Below are positions 8,963-18,280 of a DNA stretch of 41,207 nt, piece after piece. This DNA is from Vampirovibrio sp. (lineage in GTDB: Bacteria; Cyanobacteriota; Vampirovibrionia; Vampirovibrionales; Vampirovibrionaceae), in the NCBI GenBank assembly GCA_021323475.1, contig JAJQJM010000007.1, forward strand, positions 1 to 41,207, given 5' to 3'. Positions within the stretch are counted from its first letter, which is position 1, and the number at the start of each line of letters is the position of its first letter. The position numbers and the translations under genes are program-made. The notes under the pieces were generated by a model that was not told the DNA's origin, did not search any database, and was given only the letters and a program-made list of their open reading frames with translations.

Positions 8963-10342
8963 ATGACAGATGCTCTCAAACCGAATTCTCCGAAAATGAA
9001 TGCACCTAAAATGAATGCAATCGTAGCATCCGTTGCGCCGGGCAGTTTGGCCGAGGCGCTTGGCATTCTGCCGGGAGATGCACTGCTTTCGGTGAATGGA
9101 ACGGACCAGCTTGAAGACATGTTCGACTATCAATTTGAGGTCTCGGATTCAGAATACCTTGAATTACAGGTTCGGCACACCGACGGTTCAGAGGAAATTT
9201 ATGAAATTGAGAAAGAGCCGGATGAGGATTTGGGTCTGGTCTTTACCTCACCCGTATTCACCCCGATTCGTACCTGCAATAATGCCTGCCCGTTCTGTTT
9301 CATCGATCAGCAGCCTGCCGGATTAAGGCCAAGCCTGTATGTGAAGGATGACGATTATCGCTTATCCTACTTTGCCAACACCTATATTACCCTCACGAAC
9401 CTGACGCCGCGCGACCGGGAGCGGATTGCCCGGCTGCGGCCCGGCCCCTTGTATATTTCCGTCCACTCTACGGTGCCAGAAGTGCGCCGCCAGGCCCTGA
9501 AAAACCAGAAGGGCGGCAACATTATGGAAGAGCTAAGCTGGCTGAAGAGCCTGGAAGTGCCCTTCCATTGCCAGATTGTGGTATGCCCCGGCTTGACGGA
9601 TGGAGAAAGTCTGCGGCAATCGCTGGCGGACTTGGCTACCCTTCGGCCGGAAGCGATGTCTGTGGCGGTGGTGCCGGTTGGCTTAACCCAATACCGGGAG
9701 CATCTTTCCAAGCTGACGGCTGTGGATAAGGACAGCGCCGAAGGCGTTATTCGCATTGTGGAAGCCTTTAAACAGAAGTACGATGACGCCGGGGACTTCG
9801 TGTTCCTGTCGGATGAGTTTTATTTCAAGGCGGGACTACCGTTGCCGTCTTACGATGAATACGGTGACTTTCCCCAGTTGGATGACGGGGTGGGAACGGC
9901 CCGCATGTTGTTGCAGGATTTCTTCGATTTGGAAGCAGACCTGCCCGCTTCGGTGCCTCAGCCGTTTAACGTGGTGCTGCTGACCGGAAAACTGGGCGCC
10001 ATGATTTTGCAGCCCATTGCCACCCGTCTGAATGCCATTGATGGTTTATATGTGGATCTGTTGCCGGTTAAAAGCCGATTTTGGGGCGATACGGTGGACG
10101 TGGCCGGTCTAGTGACTGGCGATGACATTGTTTCCACGTTATCGGAAATGGATATTTCCGGCTATCGCTCGGCCATCATTCCATCGGTCATGCTGAAGCA
10201 ATCCACGGATGCGTTTTTGGACGGTAAAACCGTGGCGGAAATCTCCGAAACCCTGCAATTGCCGTTCCAAATCGTAACGGACTCCTACAGCGCGCGGGAA
10301 TTGGTGGATCATATTCTCCAACCCCTGCCATCCGCTCAATAA
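8963..10342 (+). CDS. DUF512-family radical SAM protein with N-terminal PDZ domain
   Basis: 459 residues. Residues about 18-60 form a PDZ-like domain (VAPGSLAEALGILPGDALLS). A CX3CX2C cluster follows in RTCNNACPFCFIDQ (Cys105, Cys109, Cys112), the 4Fe-4S site of radical-SAM-like proteins, with the family stretch RPSLYVKDDDYRLSYF after it. The C-terminal half is the DUF512 region. The family is conserved in Cyanobacteria and Firmicutes but its reaction is unknown to me. RBS AAAGG lies before the ATG at 8963. The first codons contain a 15-nt tandem repeat (8990-9019) that duplicates PKMNA and provides two extra in-frame ATGs, so the exact start is uncertain. Divergent from the HEAT-like gene; its stop lies 13 nt from the convergent TPR gene. 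Confidence 0.85.
   Translation: MTDALKPNSPKMNAPKMNAIVASVAPGSLAEALGILPGDALLSVNGTDQLEDMFDYQFEVSDSEYLELQVRHTDGSEEIYEIEKEPDEDLGLVFTSPVFTPIRTCNNACPFCFIDQQPAGLRPSLYVKDDDYRLSYFANTYITLTNLTPRDRERIARLRPGPLYISVHSTVPEVRRQALKNQKGGNIMEELSWLKSLEVPFHCQIVVCPGLTDGESLRQSLADLATLRPEAMSVAVVPVGLTQYREHLSKLTAVDKDSAEGVIRIVEAFKQKYDDAGDFVFLSDEFYFKAGLPLPSYDEYGDFPQLDDGVGTARMLLQDFFDLEADLPASVPQPFNVVLLTGKLGAMILQPIATRLNAIDGLYVDLLPVKSRFWGDTVDVAGLVTGDDIVSTLSEMDISGYRSAIIPSVMLKQSTDAFLDGKTVAEISETLQLPFQIVTDSYSARELVDHILQPLPSAQ
8990..9019 (+). repeat. Tandem 15-nt direct repeat inside the DUF512 gene start
   Basis: Two copies of a 15-mer (CCGAAAATGAATGCA and CCTAAAATGAATGCA, one mismatch) lie head to tail and encode PKMNA twice. Each copy carries an in-frame ATG, which makes several alternative starts possible. 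Confidence 0.8.
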
Positions 10343-10355
10343 GTCGCTGAGAGCT

Positions 10356-11660
10356 TTAAGACGGCTGCATTGATTTCAGCCGTTGCAGGGCTTTCATCGC
10401 CTGATCCGGTTGATTGGCCTCGACAAACAGAGACGCGAGTTGTTGCAAGGTGCTGGTATAGCGGCTGCGATCCTTGCCTTCCTTGGCGGCTTTCAGGGCT
10501 TGCTGATAATTCTGAATTGCATCTGGAAAGGCCTTTGCCTGCCTTTGTGCGCTGGCCAGATTGCTGAGAATATCGCTTTGAACCTGGGCGGGCACCGGAT
10601 GGGTTTGTAACAGTTGTGCGGCCTGTTGCAGGGTTTGGGTGGCCTGACCGGCATCGCCCTGCCGTAGATAAATACTGCCCAAATCGTTCAGCGAGCGAAG
10701 TTGTGCTTTAATATCGCCAAACTGCATATCCAGGCTTACGACCTGCTCATACGCTTGTCGCGCCTGATCCAGCTCACCGTGGTCTTCTAAAATGGAGCCC
10801 AGTGTATGTAAGGCGGTGGCTTGTTTCTGCGGCAGATTGGCCGTCTCAAACTTGTCGGCGGCCTGCTTGAACGAAGCAATGGCTTCTTCCCACCGGCCGT
10901 TCTGATCATAAAAGCGGCCTTTCAATTGCCAGACTTTGCCTTCCCACGCCGGTTTGTTCCGATCCGCCAGCAATGCCAGGGCATCTTGCAGCTTTTCCTC
11001 CGCTTCGGTGGTTTGCCCGTTTTTTTGGCAAACTTTGGCCTCTTCAATCAGGCTTTTAAGCTGGGCTTTTGTGGAGGTTGCCATACCCGCTTCCTGGGAC
11101 AATGCTTCCGCTTCGGCTTGTTGCTTTTCTGAGGCGGGAGAGTTAGCCTCCGCATTCGTTGCGGCGCTCACCGCTTCCGGTGGCAGGTCGGCATGGTAGT
11201 CAATGTCTTGCAGCAACAAGGCGTCTACCCACTCTTTCACCACCTTGGACGGTTGGCCCAGCGCATTGCTGATGAATTGATCCAGAGAGTTGGCCGCCGT
11301 GCGCAGCGTATGCTTGATGAATGGAACCTCAGGCTGCTCCTTGGCCGCTTGCAGCCGCACCACATTCAGGTAGGCAGCCACTTCGGAGCGGGTTTTTTCA
11401 TCCGCGCCCAAAGCGGTCATGGTGCTTTTGAAGTCATGAATCACCGCATCCAGAGGGATTTTCTGGAAACGGTCGAACTGAACCGCTTGCAATCCGGCGG
11501 AAGGCCGGTTGGAATCATTGCCCTCATCGCCGATAGGGGATTGCTGGGCCGATAGCCGTTGTTGTTCATCCGTTGCGGAAGTAACCGCGCCACGCGGGTT
11601 CCCAACGCCCTGAGAGCGCTGGTAACTGGGAATTAAGGGTGTATAAACACGAGAAACCAT
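10356..11660 (-). CDS. TPR-repeat protein
   Basis: About 434 residues from the ATG at 11660. An in-frame TTG at 11684 would add 8 residues; neither start has a convincing SD. Residues about 1-65 are low-complexity. About 70-160 are helical and unassigned. From about 200 to the end there are five or so tetratricopeptide units, such as GRWEEAIASFKQAADKF, GELDQARQAYEQVVSLD and GDAGQATQTLQQAAQLLQ. Each has the small-large-small spacing of TPRs. No signal peptide or membrane segment, so probably a cytosolic scaffold. It lies downstream of the membrane-protein gene (139-nt gap) on the same strand; shared transcription is possible. Confidence 0.75.
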   Translation of the reverse strand: MVSRVYTPLIPSYQRSQGVGNPRGAVTSATDEQQRLSAQQSPIGDEGNDSNRPSAGLQAVQFDRFQKIPLDAVIHDFKSTMTALGADEKTRSEVAAYLNVVRLQAAKEQPEVPFIKHTLRTAANSLDQFISNALGQPSKVVKEWVDALLLQDIDYHADLPPEAVSAATNAEANSPASEKQQAEAEALSQEAGMATSTKAQLKSLIEEAKVCQKNGQTTEAEEKLQDALALLADRNKPAWEGKVWQLKGRFYDQNGRWEEAIASFKQAADKFETANLPQKQATALHTLGSILEDHGELDQARQAYEQVVSLDMQFGDIKAQLRSLNDLGSIYLRQGDAGQATQTLQQAAQLLQTHPVPAQVQSDILSNLASAQRQAKAFPDAIQNYQQALKAAKEGKDRSRYTSTLQQLASLFVEANQPDQAMKALQRLKSMQPS

Positions 11661-11823
11661 CAGGCTTCGCTTCTGCTTACTCAACTACTAGTCATCGGTT
11701 TCGGCTGAAGCGGATCAAACTCCAACCAAGCCCGGCATAAATCCTCCAACAATAGGAGCTGTTGAAAGCATAAGCAGAAGCTGGCTTTTGTCAGGAAAGC
11801 CCCGGTTATCTTATCCGGTAGTA

Positions 11824-12864
11824 TTAGCGAGACGCCGTGTAGCTTTGACTGCTGGAAAAAGAGCTGCTACCGGCCGGTGGCGGCGGGGTAAAGCACTCTT
11901 TCAACTGAGGCGGCAACTTGCTGTAATAGATGGATAAGCCGTGATGATACGTGTAGAACTTGAAGAAGTTAAAGCCCAGATACCACGCAAAGGTGGCGAC
12001 TTCCAATGTCAGGATTAACGGCACATTGGCCTGGAAGCTGATGAATTCATGAATGTCCACGGCATTCAGCAGCCAGATGACTTCGCCCAGCGTACCGGCT
12101 AGCAGCAACAGATAGGCGGGAAATAATACATACACATAGGGCGAGCAGAAGGCAATGCGTCCGCAACGCTGCATAATGGTGGGGTTCGGCAAATCCGGTT
12201 CCGTTACGGCTACAATATCCCCGAACAGGCTGGTTAGGGCCGTCCAGATGCTGTTAAGTACCGAAAACAGGGTAAACAGCCCCAGCATCATAATCAGGAA
12301 CAATTCCACCGTTAGCTGAACCGACAGGCCCACAAACGATAAATCGCTGAACGTATTGAACAGGTAAAGCTCTACCAGCCCAACCAGAAAGGTGATGGTG
12401 CCAATGACCAGCGGGGGCAGGCAGACCATAGCCACCTGGTACAGCTTCCATTGAATCAGGGCCATCATGCCCCGGTTGCTGTCGGTCTGGTAGTCCACGT
12501 GCAGGGAATGGGGCCGTGGAAACGCCTTGGCCCAGGTGGTGTAATAAATGGTTTTAATGCGTAACAGCAATTGGAAGCCGCCCAGAAAAGACAGCGCCAC
12601 AAAAGCGATTAGCTTGATAAAAAAGTAAGTCGGCAGGTCGCCCAAGGAGGAGTCCGCACCCGGAGCGGACATGGCTCGGGTGCGGATCCATTCGATCAGA
12701 GGAACAAACAGACTCTCGCCGGTCAGGACTACTATTGGCGTTATGACTAGCAACAATAGCAATAACGGAATGACCTGGGGCGGCAGTACCATATCCAAAG
12801 CCGTCACCCCTGCCGGTAGCGAGGGCGGGACCTCATAGCTGGCCTTGCTGCTTGAGTTGTTCAT
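11824..12864 (-). CDS. Polytopic membrane protein, unknown family
   Basis: 346 residues with about five or six membrane helices: around 30-52 (a VIPLLLLLLVITPIVVL run), 85-105, 145-170, 180-215, 245-270 and 280-305. The N-terminus is Ser/Pro-rich and the C-terminus (from about 320) is a Pro/Ser-rich tail. Several charged or aromatic loops lie between the helices. The arrangement resembles Yip1-like or RDD-like bundles, but I cannot assign it. ACGAGG precedes the ATG at 12864. It begins 29 nt after the clpC stop on the same strand, so it is probably co-transcribed with clpC. Confidence 0.7.
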   Translation of the reverse strand: MNNSSSKASYEVPPSLPAGVTALDMVLPPQVIPLLLLLLVITPIVVLTGESLFVPLIEWIRTRAMSAPGADSSLGDLPTYFFIKLIAFVALSFLGGFQLLLRIKTIYYTTWAKAFPRPHSLHVDYQTDSNRGMMALIQWKLYQVAMVCLPPLVIGTITFLVGLVELYLFNTFSDLSFVGLSVQLTVELFLIMMLGLFTLFSVLNSIWTALTSLFGDIVAVTEPDLPNPTIMQRCGRIAFCSPYVYVLFPAYLLLLAGTLGEVIWLLNAVDIHEFISFQANVPLILTLEVATFAWYLGFNFFKFYTYHHGLSIYYSKLPPQLKECFTPPPPAGSSSFSSSQSYTASR

Positions 12865-12893
12865 TGGCCTCGTATTGATTCGTTAGCGGTTCG

Positions 12894-15362
12894 TTAAGCA
12901 GTCACCTGCGGAGAAGGCGGCTTTTTGCCGGGCTTTTCCGAAGATTTTTCAAAGACGATTTCATTGTCTTTCAGGCTGGCAACGATGCTGTCGCCTTCCT
13001 TGAACCGACCCAGCAGGATCTGCTCAGACAACTCGTCCTCGATTTTCTTCTGAATTACCCGTCTCAGCGGACGTGCCCCGTAGGATGGGCTGTAGCCTTC
13101 CTTCGCCAGTTCATCTTTCACTTCATCGGGAATGCTAAGCTGCATGTCCTGAGTCGCCAGGCGAGTAATCAGGTCTTTCAGCATGATATCCACGATGTTG
13201 CGGATTTCCGGCTTGGTGAGCTGATGGAAGATGATGGTGTCATCCAGACGGTTTAAGAATTCCGGACGGAACATCTTTTTCATTTCGTCCATCACGGTTT
13301 CTTTCATCTTCTCATAGCGGGCCTTTTCATCATCCTCACTCACCGAGAAACCGAACGGCGACGGGTTTTCAATACCACGCGCACCCACGTTACTGGTCAT
13401 GATGATGATGGTGTTTTTAAAGTCCACGTTGCGGCCTTTGGAATCCGTCAGTCGACCGTCATCCAGAATTTGCAGCAGGATGTTGAACACATCCGGGTGC
13501 GCTTTCTCGATTTCATCGAACAATACAACGCTGTATGGCTTGCGGCGCACCATCTCGGTCAACTGTCCGCCTTCGTTGTAGCCCACGTATCCCGGAGGGG
13601 AACCGATCAGCTTGCTGACGGTGTGGCGCTCCATGAACTCGGACATATCCACCCGAATGATGTTTTCCTGGGAACCGAAGAAGTAATCGGCCAAGGCTTT
13701 AGCCAATTCGGTTTTACCCACACCGGTCGGGCCGCTGAAGATAAAGGAGCCGATGGGTCGGTTGGGATTTTTCAAACCCACCCGCGCACGACGGATGGCC
13801 TTGGAGATAGCCGTCACCGCGTCATGCTGGCCGATGACCCGCTCATGCAGCGTTTCTTCCATTTTGAGCAGCTTCTCGGACTCGCTCTCGGTCAGCTTGG
13901 ATACCGGGACACCGGTCCAACTGGCCACGATTTGAGCGATATGCTCGGATGTCACAATGATTTTCTTGTCTTCCTGCTGCTTTTTCCAGTCTTCGGACAT
14001 CTCGCGGATTTTCTCGCGCAGTTCCGCTTCTTTATCGCGCAGATCGCTGGCGGTCTCAAATTCCTGGTTGCGGATGGCTTGCTCTTTCTCGCGGATGATG
14101 CCCTTGAGATCTTTTTCCAACGCTTTGCCTTCCGGCGGCAGCGCGCTGGAGGACAGGCGCACCCGAGAGCTGGCCTCATCAACCAGGTCGATGGCCTTAT
14201 CCGGCAGGAACCGATCGGAAATGTAGCGGGAAGACAGCTTGGCGGCAGCTTCCAACGCTTCATCGCTGATGACCAGCTTGTGGTGGGCTTCGTATTTTTC
14301 ACGCAGCCCGCGCATGATCTCGATGGTTTCATCCACGGAAGGCTCTTCCACCATAACTGGCTGGAAGCGGCGCTCTAACGCGGCGTCTTTCTCAATGTGC
14401 TTTCTGTATTCGCTGATGGTGGTTGCGCCGATGCACTGCAACTCGCCTCTGGACAGGGCGGGTTTCAGGATGTTGGCGGCATCAATGGCCCCTTCGGCGG
14501 CACCGGCCCCAATCAGGGTGTGCAACTCGTCGATGACCAGAATGATGTTCCCCGCCTGGCGGATTTCATCCATCACCTTTTTCAGGCGCTCTTCAAATTC
14601 GCCCCGGTACTTGGTGCCGGCTACCAGCAAGCCGATATCGAGCTGAACAATTTTCTTGTCGTTCAGGATTTCGGGCACGTCGCCGTTGACGATGCGCTGG
14701 GCCAAACCTTCCGCGATGGCGGTTTTACCGACACCCGGCTCACCGATGAGTACAGGGTTGTTTTTGCTGCGGCGGCCCAGAATCTGAACCACACGCTCGA
14801 TTTCTTTCTCGCGGCCAACCACCGGATCCAAGCGCTGCTCTTGTGCGGATTGGGTCAGGTTGGTGGAAAACTCATCCAGGGTTGGGGTTTTGCTGCGCCC
14901 TGGAGTGGCAGTTGTTGCCGCGCCACGGGTTTCACCCAACATGCGGATGACGTTGCTGCGGACCTTGGTGAGATCCACGCCCAGATTTTCCAGCACACGG
15001 GCGGCCACGCCTTCGCCTTCGCGAATCAGGCCCAACAGCAAGTGCTCTGTGCCAATGTAGTTATGACCGAGCTGCCGGGCTTCATCCCAGGACAATTCCA
15101 ATACCCGTTTTGCGCGCGGGGTGAAGGGAATTTCAACGGCCACAAAGCCTGAACCCCGGCCAATAATTTTTTCCACCTCGGCGCGGGCTTCCTTCAGGTT
15201 AACGCCCATGCCCTTGAGGGTTTTTGCTGCAATGCCGGTTCCTTCGCCAATCAGGCCAAGCAGAATTTGCTCGGTGCCCACAAAGTTGTGTCCCAGCCGG
15301 CGGGCTTCTTCTTGAGCCAGCATGATGACTTTTATCGCTTTTTCAGTAAATCTTTCAAACAT
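12894..15362 (-). CDS. clpC: ATP-dependent Clp protease ATP-binding subunit ClpC
   Basis: Start set at ATG 15362 because ClpC begins [14 protein letters not shown] and GAGGCGCC lies just upstream; the frame open back to 15440 is unconserved leader. The 822-residue protein has two N-domain repeats (residues 1-145), AAA+ module 1 with Walker [14 protein letters not shown], a central UVR segment ([20 protein letters not shown]), and AAA+ module 2 with Walker [15 protein letters not shown]. The C-terminal [16 protein letters not shown] is the sensor-2 region. ClpC hexamers unfold proteins for ClpP. Sequence type is that of Cyanobacteria and Firmicutes; no mcsA/mcsB/ctsR neighbours are present. 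Confidence 0.97.
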   Translation of the reverse strand: MFERFTEKAIKVIMLAQEEARRLGHNFVGTEQILLGLIGEGTGIAAKTLKGMGVNLKEARAEVEKIIGRGSGFVAVEIPFTPRAKRVLELSWDEARQLGHNYIGTEHLLLGLIREGEGVAARVLENLGVDLTKVRSNVIRMLGETRGAATTATPGRSKTPTLDEFSTNLTQSAQEQRLDPVVGREKEIERVVQILGRRSKNNPVLIGEPGVGKTAIAEGLAQRIVNGDVPEILNDKKIVQLDIGLLVAGTKYRGEFEERLKKVMDEIRQAGNIILVIDELHTLIGAGAAEGAIDAANILKPALSRGELQCIGATTISEYRKHIEKDAALERRFQPVMVEEPSVDETIEIMRGLREKYEAHHKLVISDEALEAAAKLSSRYISDRFLPDKAIDLVDEASSRVRLSSSALPPEGKALEKDLKGIIREKEQAIRNQEFETASDLRDKEAELREKIREMSEDWKKQQEDKKIIVTSEHIAQIVASWTGVPVSKLTESESEKLLKMEETLHERVIGQHDAVTAISKAIRRARVGLKNPNRPIGSFIFSGPTGVGKTELAKALADYFFGSQENIIRVDMSEFMERHTVSKLIGSPPGYVGYNEGGQLTEMVRRKPYSVVLFDEIEKAHPDVFNILLQILDDGRLTDSKGRNVDFKNTIIIMTSNVGARGIENPSPFGFSVSEDDEKARYEKMKETVMDEMKKMFRPEFLNRLDDTIIFHQLTKPEIRNIVDIMLKDLITRLATQDMQLSIPDEVKDELAKEGYSPSYGARPLRRVIQKKIEDELSEQILLGRFKEGDSIVASLKDNEIVFEKSSEKPGKKPPSPQVTA

Positions 15363-15497
15363 AGGCGCCTCAGATAAAACCGACTCTCTTGAGAATATTC
15401 TAGTATTAAATCGTGAAAGATGCGAACGTGCCTCAGCCACTCAATAACTGATGCCCCACTCCCTCATTCACTCCCCTAGTCTATCCTATTTACCGGG

Positions 15498-15525
15498 TTC
15501 ATACAAGAAAAAATCGGTTTATAAT
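15498..15525 (+). promoter_or_regulatory. Promoter for the zinc-ribbon membrane protein gene
   Basis: TTCATA (15498-15503) and TATAAT (15520-15525) are separated by 16 nt. A near-perfect SD, GGAGGTGAT, follows before the ATG at 15572. The promoter lies in the region divergent from clpC. Confidence 0.5.
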
Positions 15526-15571
15526 CCAGGTCTTAATGTTTTTCGCAGGTTTTTGGAGGTGATAGAAGCCG

Positions 15572-15823
15572 ATGCGTTGTCCGAATTGTTCAGCCGAAGT
15601 TCCGAGTAATGCCCGTTTTTGTCCTCAATGCGGCTTTATGTTGGTTGTACACGAACCCCTGCCTGAAAAGTCAGGTTTTTTTAGTGGCGGATGGACGACC
15701 TTTTTTATGAGTTTGGCCCTTAGTCTGGCGCTCTCTTATATCCTGATCATGGTTTTTCACCTGCCGATTTTTATTTTGGGCGGTGTGCTGCCGCTTTTGT
15801 GGTTCGGGCGGCGGAGACAATAG
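15572..15823 (+). CDS. Small zinc-ribbon membrane protein
   Basis: 83 residues. Cys3-Pro-Asn-Cys6 and Cys17-Pro-Gln-Cys20 form a zinc-ribbon of the kind found at the N-terminus of many short regulators. A linker rich in charged residues and two closely spaced hydrophobic helices (about 44-63 and 64-77) follow, with a basic GRRRQ end. GGAGGTGAT at the RBS and a TATAAT promoter support expression. Its last 153 nt overlap the 3' end of the convergent pseudouridine-synthase gene on the other strand. The function is unknown; a small membrane-anchored metal-binding adaptor is the plain reading. Confidence 0.75.
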   Translation: MRCPNCSAEVPSNARFCPQCGFMLVVHEPLPEKSGFFSGGWTTFFMSLALSLALSYILIMVFHLPIFILGGVLPLLWFGRRRQ

Positions 15824-16540
15824 CGCTGCTTGCTCTGTTTCCGTTAACTGGCGAACATGGCCTGCCGGTAGTTTTCCTAAAGAGATTGGGCCAAACGACA
15901 AGCGCTGCAGGGTTTTTACCAGATAGCCCAATTCGGCCAGCGTTCGCCTGATTTGGCGGTTATAGCCGGTAATCAATTCCACCCGGTAGCGCAGCGGGTT
16001 TTTGCTGTCCGGCAGGATTTTGCTCATACGGGCCAGCTTGCTTTCCGGCATCAGCTTAACGCCGGACTGTAATGTTTGGATATCGGCCGGTTGAAGCGGT
16101 TTATTCACGGTAATTTCATACAGTTTGGGTACGTGGAATCGCGGATGCGTGATCTGGTATAAGAAATTCCCATCACTGGATAGAATCAGAGCGCCGCTGC
16201 TGTCCTGATCCAGCCGCCCGGCCGGGTCTGCGGCCCGGTATTGTTCGGGCAGAAGTTCATAAATGCTTTTCTGGGTGCGTCCGGCCTTGCGACTGGTCAC
16301 ATAGCCGGTTGGCTTATGAAGCAACAGGTAGAATTTTTCGGCCTTGGGCAGTGGCTGTCCTAGAATGGTGATACGATCCGTGTCCAGGTTGACCTTGGTG
16401 CCCAATTCCGTAACGGTTTGGCCGTTAACTTGCACCTTTCCACCGGCAATTAGCGCATCCGCCTTGCGACGGGCGCAATAACCGCTGTCGGCAATGGCCT
16501 TGTTAAGCCGGATCTCCTGCGGCCTGGCTGAGTCTGACAT
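15671..16540 (-). CDS. rRNA/tRNA pseudouridine synthase, RsuA/RluB family
   Basis: 289 residues. An S4 RNA-binding domain (residues about 9-55, RLNKAIADSGYCARRKADAL) precedes the catalytic domain. The active-site Asp111 is in AGRLDQDSSGALILSSDG, and the LLLHKPTGYVTSR and TGYNRQIRR motifs are also present. Family members convert a specific uridine in 16S or 23S rRNA. RsuA, RluB and RluE cannot be told apart here. After about residue 240 a Lys/Gln/Arg-rich tail follows, presumably disordered and RNA-binding. That tail is encoded opposite the zinc-ribbon gene. The start overlaps the upstream gene by 38 nt. Confidence 0.88.
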   Translation of the reverse strand: MSDSARPQEIRLNKAIADSGYCARRKADALIAGGKVQVNGQTVTELGTKVNLDTDRITILGQPLPKAEKFYLLLHKPTGYVTSRKAGRTQKSIYELLPEQYRAADPAGRLDQDSSGALILSSDGNFLYQITHPRFHVPKLYEITVNKPLQPADIQTLQSGVKLMPESKLARMSKILPDSKNPLRYRVELITGYNRQIRRTLAELGYLVKTLQRLSFGPISLGKLPAGHVRQLTETEQAALLSPPPEPQKRQHTAQNKNRQVKNHDQDIRERQTKGQTHKKGRPSATKKT

Positions 16541-16991
16541 GGCTGAACAGTCCGAGTTGGCAGGCTTCTTCGTGAATCACGTCACAACCCAGCTCATGGG
16601 CCAGGGTGAGTGCCTGCTGATAATCATGTTGCGAGTAAAGCGGCCATTCGCCCCGAATTTCGCCTTGCACCCGAATCTCCACCCGGTCGGTAAAAATATA
16701 GAACGCCCGTTTGCCCTGGTTATCCTGCAAGCGTCCCAAGGCCCGTTGTAAGGCCTGATCCGGCTGAATGCTGAGGGATTTCATGGCAATCAGGGTCTGA
16801 ATCATTACGTTTTCCAGGTTCGTCTGGGCGGTGAGCAGTTGATCCTGATCAAAGGCTTCCAGGCACAGGCGGGCTGTTTCCAGCAAGCGGCCCAAGGCTT
16901 CACGCGAGGTGGCGGGAGTGGGATGCAGCCGCAGCCAGGCCAAATGTTGGGCCTGAGTGAGCGATGCGGTTTGAGGGGCGATTTTGCTCAT
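16503..16991 (-). CDS. Hypothetical protein, possibly a degenerate MazG-like helical protein
   Basis: About 162 residues from the ATG at 16991; an in-frame TTG at 17021 would give 172. The central helices (LGRLLETARLCLEAF, then LLTAQTNLENVMIQTLIAMK, then SIQPDQALQRALGRLQ) follow the layout of MazG-type nucleotide pyrophosphohydrolases (E-rich helix, a helix with the EELGD pattern, then ...GIDPEEALRRANEKF). The acidic metal ligands (EExxE, ExxD) are missing. The resemblance is structural inference from pattern only. The C-terminal 60 residues are mixed alpha/beta. It overlaps the pseudouridine-synthase gene by 38 nt, so the two are probably co-translated. Confidence 0.6.
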   Translation of the reverse strand: MSKIAPQTASLTQAQHLAWLRLHPTPATSREALGRLLETARLCLEAFDQDQLLTAQTNLENVMIQTLIAMKSLSIQPDQALQRALGRLQDNQGKRAFYIFTDRVEIRVQGEIRGEWPLYSQHDYQQALTLAHELGCDVIHEEACQLGLFSHVRLSQAAGDPA

Positions 16992-17127
16992 GGCTGAGAA
17001 AAGAATGGGTCTTTCTTCCAAAACGCTTCAATAAGCCCGCATTGTACCCGAAAGGTCGTGCGCAGCATATCGCAGCAGGCGGGGTAGCTCAGTAAATCGT
17101 AATATTTAGCGGGAGTATTCCCACAGG

Positions 17128-18273
17128 CTATAACTTGCCCTTTACGCTTTGAGGGGCGTAGCCGGTCATTTCCACATAGGCTTGCCCTTGAACCGATTTG
17201 CCCTGTTTGGTGCCGCTTACGTGAGAGCTGCCCTCCCAGTAGGAAACGTTGGTAGAACCGGCAGTGAACAATTCCTGATTTTCAAAGGCCGGGGTGATGT
17301 TGAGTGTTAATTGCTCAGAAGGTACGGAGATGCGCCAGCCTATCGGGTACGTGCCCTTGCTGGCCGGACTGGTCCAAGTAGGGCCAGCATTTGTAACGGT
17401 AAAATCCTTTAATGTTAGGTGACGGCTGCGGCCATCGGTGTATACAACCGTTCCGCTGGAATTGGGATCAATTTGCCCATTCTCCTGCCGCAGCAGGTAG
17501 AGCATGAGTTCGGTGTTATCGGTCAGTTGTACGCTGAACCAATCCCAACCCTGCTGGTTTTTGGCAAGCTGGTTGCTGCCGAATTCATGGTCCATCCAGG
17601 AGAGGCCAGTCACCGGATAGGCTTTGCCCTCCAGTAGCAAAATACCCTCGGTTTTCAGCCGGGTCATGGAGTAATAGTGGGATGCACACCCTTCACACGA
17701 TGCCTTTTGGCTCACCCCGTTTTTCCCATGAATGACGGGTGGTTTTTGGCTGGTGAGAAGCAGATGAATTTCATGCTTTCCATCCGGGGAATCCGCGCGG
17801 ATGAGCATGGGTTGGCCTAGTTGCTCGGCCAGCCACAGTTCATTCCACACGTAATAGGTGTCGGTGCGCGCACCGGCTACATTCAGGCCGGAGCGGTTCA
17901 GTTTTTCACTGTAGTGGAAGGTTTTATTGCTCTCATCACTCAACGCGAAGTGCGCGGCATATAAATTATTGGTGTTCCAGGGCGAGGTGCTCTTTTCCTT
18001 GACTACGCTGGAATCGTTACCCACCCGAAAAAAGGTGAGTTCATAACCGTAGCGTTTGCCCTCTTGGGTTTGCAAATGGCCGGTATAATACCACCATTCG
18101 GTTTTGTAGTCGGGATGAGAGGCGTGATCTCTTGGAAATTGATATTGATATCCCGGCAGCGCCGCCTGATACTGAAACGCCAGCGCTAATGGAATCAGCA
18201 GCAAAATGCCGAGTACGGGTATGACCCATTTGGGGAGCCGTTTTATCATCTGTAAAAAGTACCAATGCCACAT
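17128..18273 (-). CDS. AttH/CrtC-like exported protein (lipocalin-like), partner of the ABC exporter
   Basis: 381 residues. One membrane-spanning N-terminal helix (residues about 15-33, WVIPVLGILLLIPLALAF) acts as signal anchor. The domain signature HPDYKTEWWYYTGHL (around residues 51-65) opens the AttH / hydroxyneurosporene-synthase-like fold, a pair of lipocalin-type barrels. The GLSWMDHEFGSNQL motif lies near residue 220. In other bacteria this family follows an ABC ATPase and FtsX-type permease exactly as here (permease stop to this start is 7 nt). I infer a periplasmic protein that works with the exporter. Enzymatic activity as a carotenoid hydratase is not supported by any neighbouring carotenoid gene. 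Confidence 0.8.
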   Translation of the reverse strand: MWHWYFLQMIKRLPKWVIPVLGILLLIPLALAFQYQAALPGYQYQFPRDHASHPDYKTEWWYYTGHLQTQEGKRYGYELTFFRVGNDSSVVKEKSTSPWNTNNLYAAHFALSDESNKTFHYSEKLNRSGLNVAGARTDTYYVWNELWLAEQLGQPMLIRADSPDGKHEIHLLLTSQKPPVIHGKNGVSQKASCEGCASHYYSMTRLKTEGILLLEGKAYPVTGLSWMDHEFGSNQLAKNQQGWDWFSVQLTDNTELMLYLLRQENGQIDPNSSGTVVYTDGRSRHLTLKDFTVTNAGPTWTSPASKGTYPIGWRISVPSEQLTLNITPAFENQELFTAGSTNVSYWEGSSHVSGTKQGKSVQGQAYVEMTGYAPQSVKGKL

Positions 18274-18280
18274 AAAGTAT

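Noticed and set aside
10356-10390. ACGGCTG/CAGCCGT hairpin at the TPR stop as a terminator
   Set aside because: The stem is perfect but lies partly within the coding end and has no U-run on either strand.
13470-14378. Long plus-strand open frame opposite clpC
   Set aside because: Frame mirrors the codon structure of clpC; no SD, no family pattern, low-complexity composition.
17078-17155. tRNA-like start GGGGTAGCTCAG
   Set aside because: No anticodon arm or T-arm (GGTTCGAATCC) follows; no cloverleaf can be drawn.
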